Shown here: positions 13,303 to 13,489 of the stretch, piece by piece
Numbering within the stretch: position 1 is the first letter of the stretch
Layout: each line of letters starts with the position of its first letter
NCBI GenBank assembly: GCA_013360985.1
Contig: JABWAM010000040.1
Location: 1 to 13,489, forward strand
Direction of reading: 5' to 3'
Origin: Verrucomicrobiia bacterium
GTDB lineage: Bacteria; Verrucomicrobiota; Verrucomicrobiia; JABWAM01
DNA: 13,489 nucleotides
Notes under the pieces: generated by a model
Databases searched by the model: none
The model's input: the letters and a program-made list of their open reading frames with translations, nothing else
Told to the model about the DNA's origin: nothing
Made by a program: the position numbers and the translations under genes

Positions 13303-13489
13303 GCGGCCCCCACTCTATCATCTTGCTCGTGCGCCAGCGAGCAGCCCTTGAGCGCCGCCCGCGGCGCGCGGCCCGCCAGCGCGAATCCCTCCTCCCCGCC
13401 CTCCGCGAGGTCCTCCGTCCGAACAAACGCATAGGAATCGGTGTTCGCCAGATCGTAGATTTCGAGAACGCCGCGCGCGCCCGCGCGCC
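13299..13489 (-). CDS. 3' end of an unidentified gene upstream of tatC (cut by right edge)
   Basis: The last 62 codons of a minus-strand frame whose TGA overlaps the tatC ATG as ATGA. The visible translation includes GVLEIYDLANTDSYAFVRTE and later GFALAGRAPRAALKGCS, then an acidic, low-complexity tail ending VGAA. It reads as a soluble C-terminus with no membrane helix. I do not recognise the family. It is not obviously TatA or TatB, which end in charged, disordered tails, though that cannot be excluded from so short a piece. The four-base overlap, an uninterrupted frame and ordinary amino-acid content support it being real. Confidence 0.55.
   Translation of the reverse strand, partial: RAGARGVLEIYDLANTDSYAFVRTEDLAEGGEEGFALAGRAPRAALKGCSLAHEQDDRVGAA

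Noticed and set aside
12463..13434. Plus-strand frame starting at TTG after a GGAG, just beyond the second CorC gene
   Set aside because: The GGAG spacing is tempting, but the product is Arg/His-rich and wholly antisense to tatC.

Overview
The window is about 13.5 kb of GC-rich bacterial DNA carrying eleven complete genes and two genes cut by the window edges. No tRNA, rRNA, CRISPR array, transposase or phage gene is visible. An O-antigen ligase-like protein and several signal-peptide proteins point to a Gram-negative cell envelope. A secreted discoidin-like protein, a large signal-peptide/two-helix protein beside an ABC ATPase of the 'YMPD' type, and a palindrome-rich intergenic block together suggest the Planctomycetota/Verrucomicrobiota/Omnitrophota neighbourhood. 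That placement is a guess from gene style, because no marker gene is present.

Region by region: (a) 1-2589, minus strand: a tight three-gene set read in the order Gfo/Idh/MocA sugar-nucleotide-type dehydrogenase, O-antigen ligase-family membrane protein, then a Ppx/GppA phosphatase that runs off the left edge. Genes overlap by 4 and 11 bases, so they are probably translationally coupled. (b) 2590-2708: a divergent intergenic spacer with a perfect 10-bp dyad over a plausible promoter. (c) 2709-3323, plus strand: a single HAD phosphatase of the YihX type. (d) 3333-10005, minus strand: read in the order small Trp-rich exported protein, aldo/keto reductase, 816-residue envelope protein, ABC ATPase, secreted discoidin-like protein. 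Spacers of 76, 89, 168 and 211 bases mean this may be several transcripts. (e) 10006-10273: a divergent, locally AT-rich spacer with a good promoter for the minus strand. (f) 10274-12456, plus strand: two overlapping CNNM/CorC-type transporter genes. (g) 12493-13489, minus strand: tatC and, overlapping it upstream, the 3' end of an unidentified gene.

How they work together: the left operon looks like surface-glycan work, making or modifying a sugar nucleotide and joining or polymerising glycan in the periplasm. The central set is the least understood. It has an ABC-2-type ATPase without a recognisable permease beside it, next to an exported protein with a glutamine-amidotransferase-like stretch. 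The CorC pair is probably for Mg2+/Co2+ handling, and TatC is the core of the twin-arginine export translocase.

No intergenic stretch exceeds 300 bases; the longest is 268 bases at 10006-10273. Most genes have another long open frame on the opposite strand, and these were treated as GC-bias shadows.
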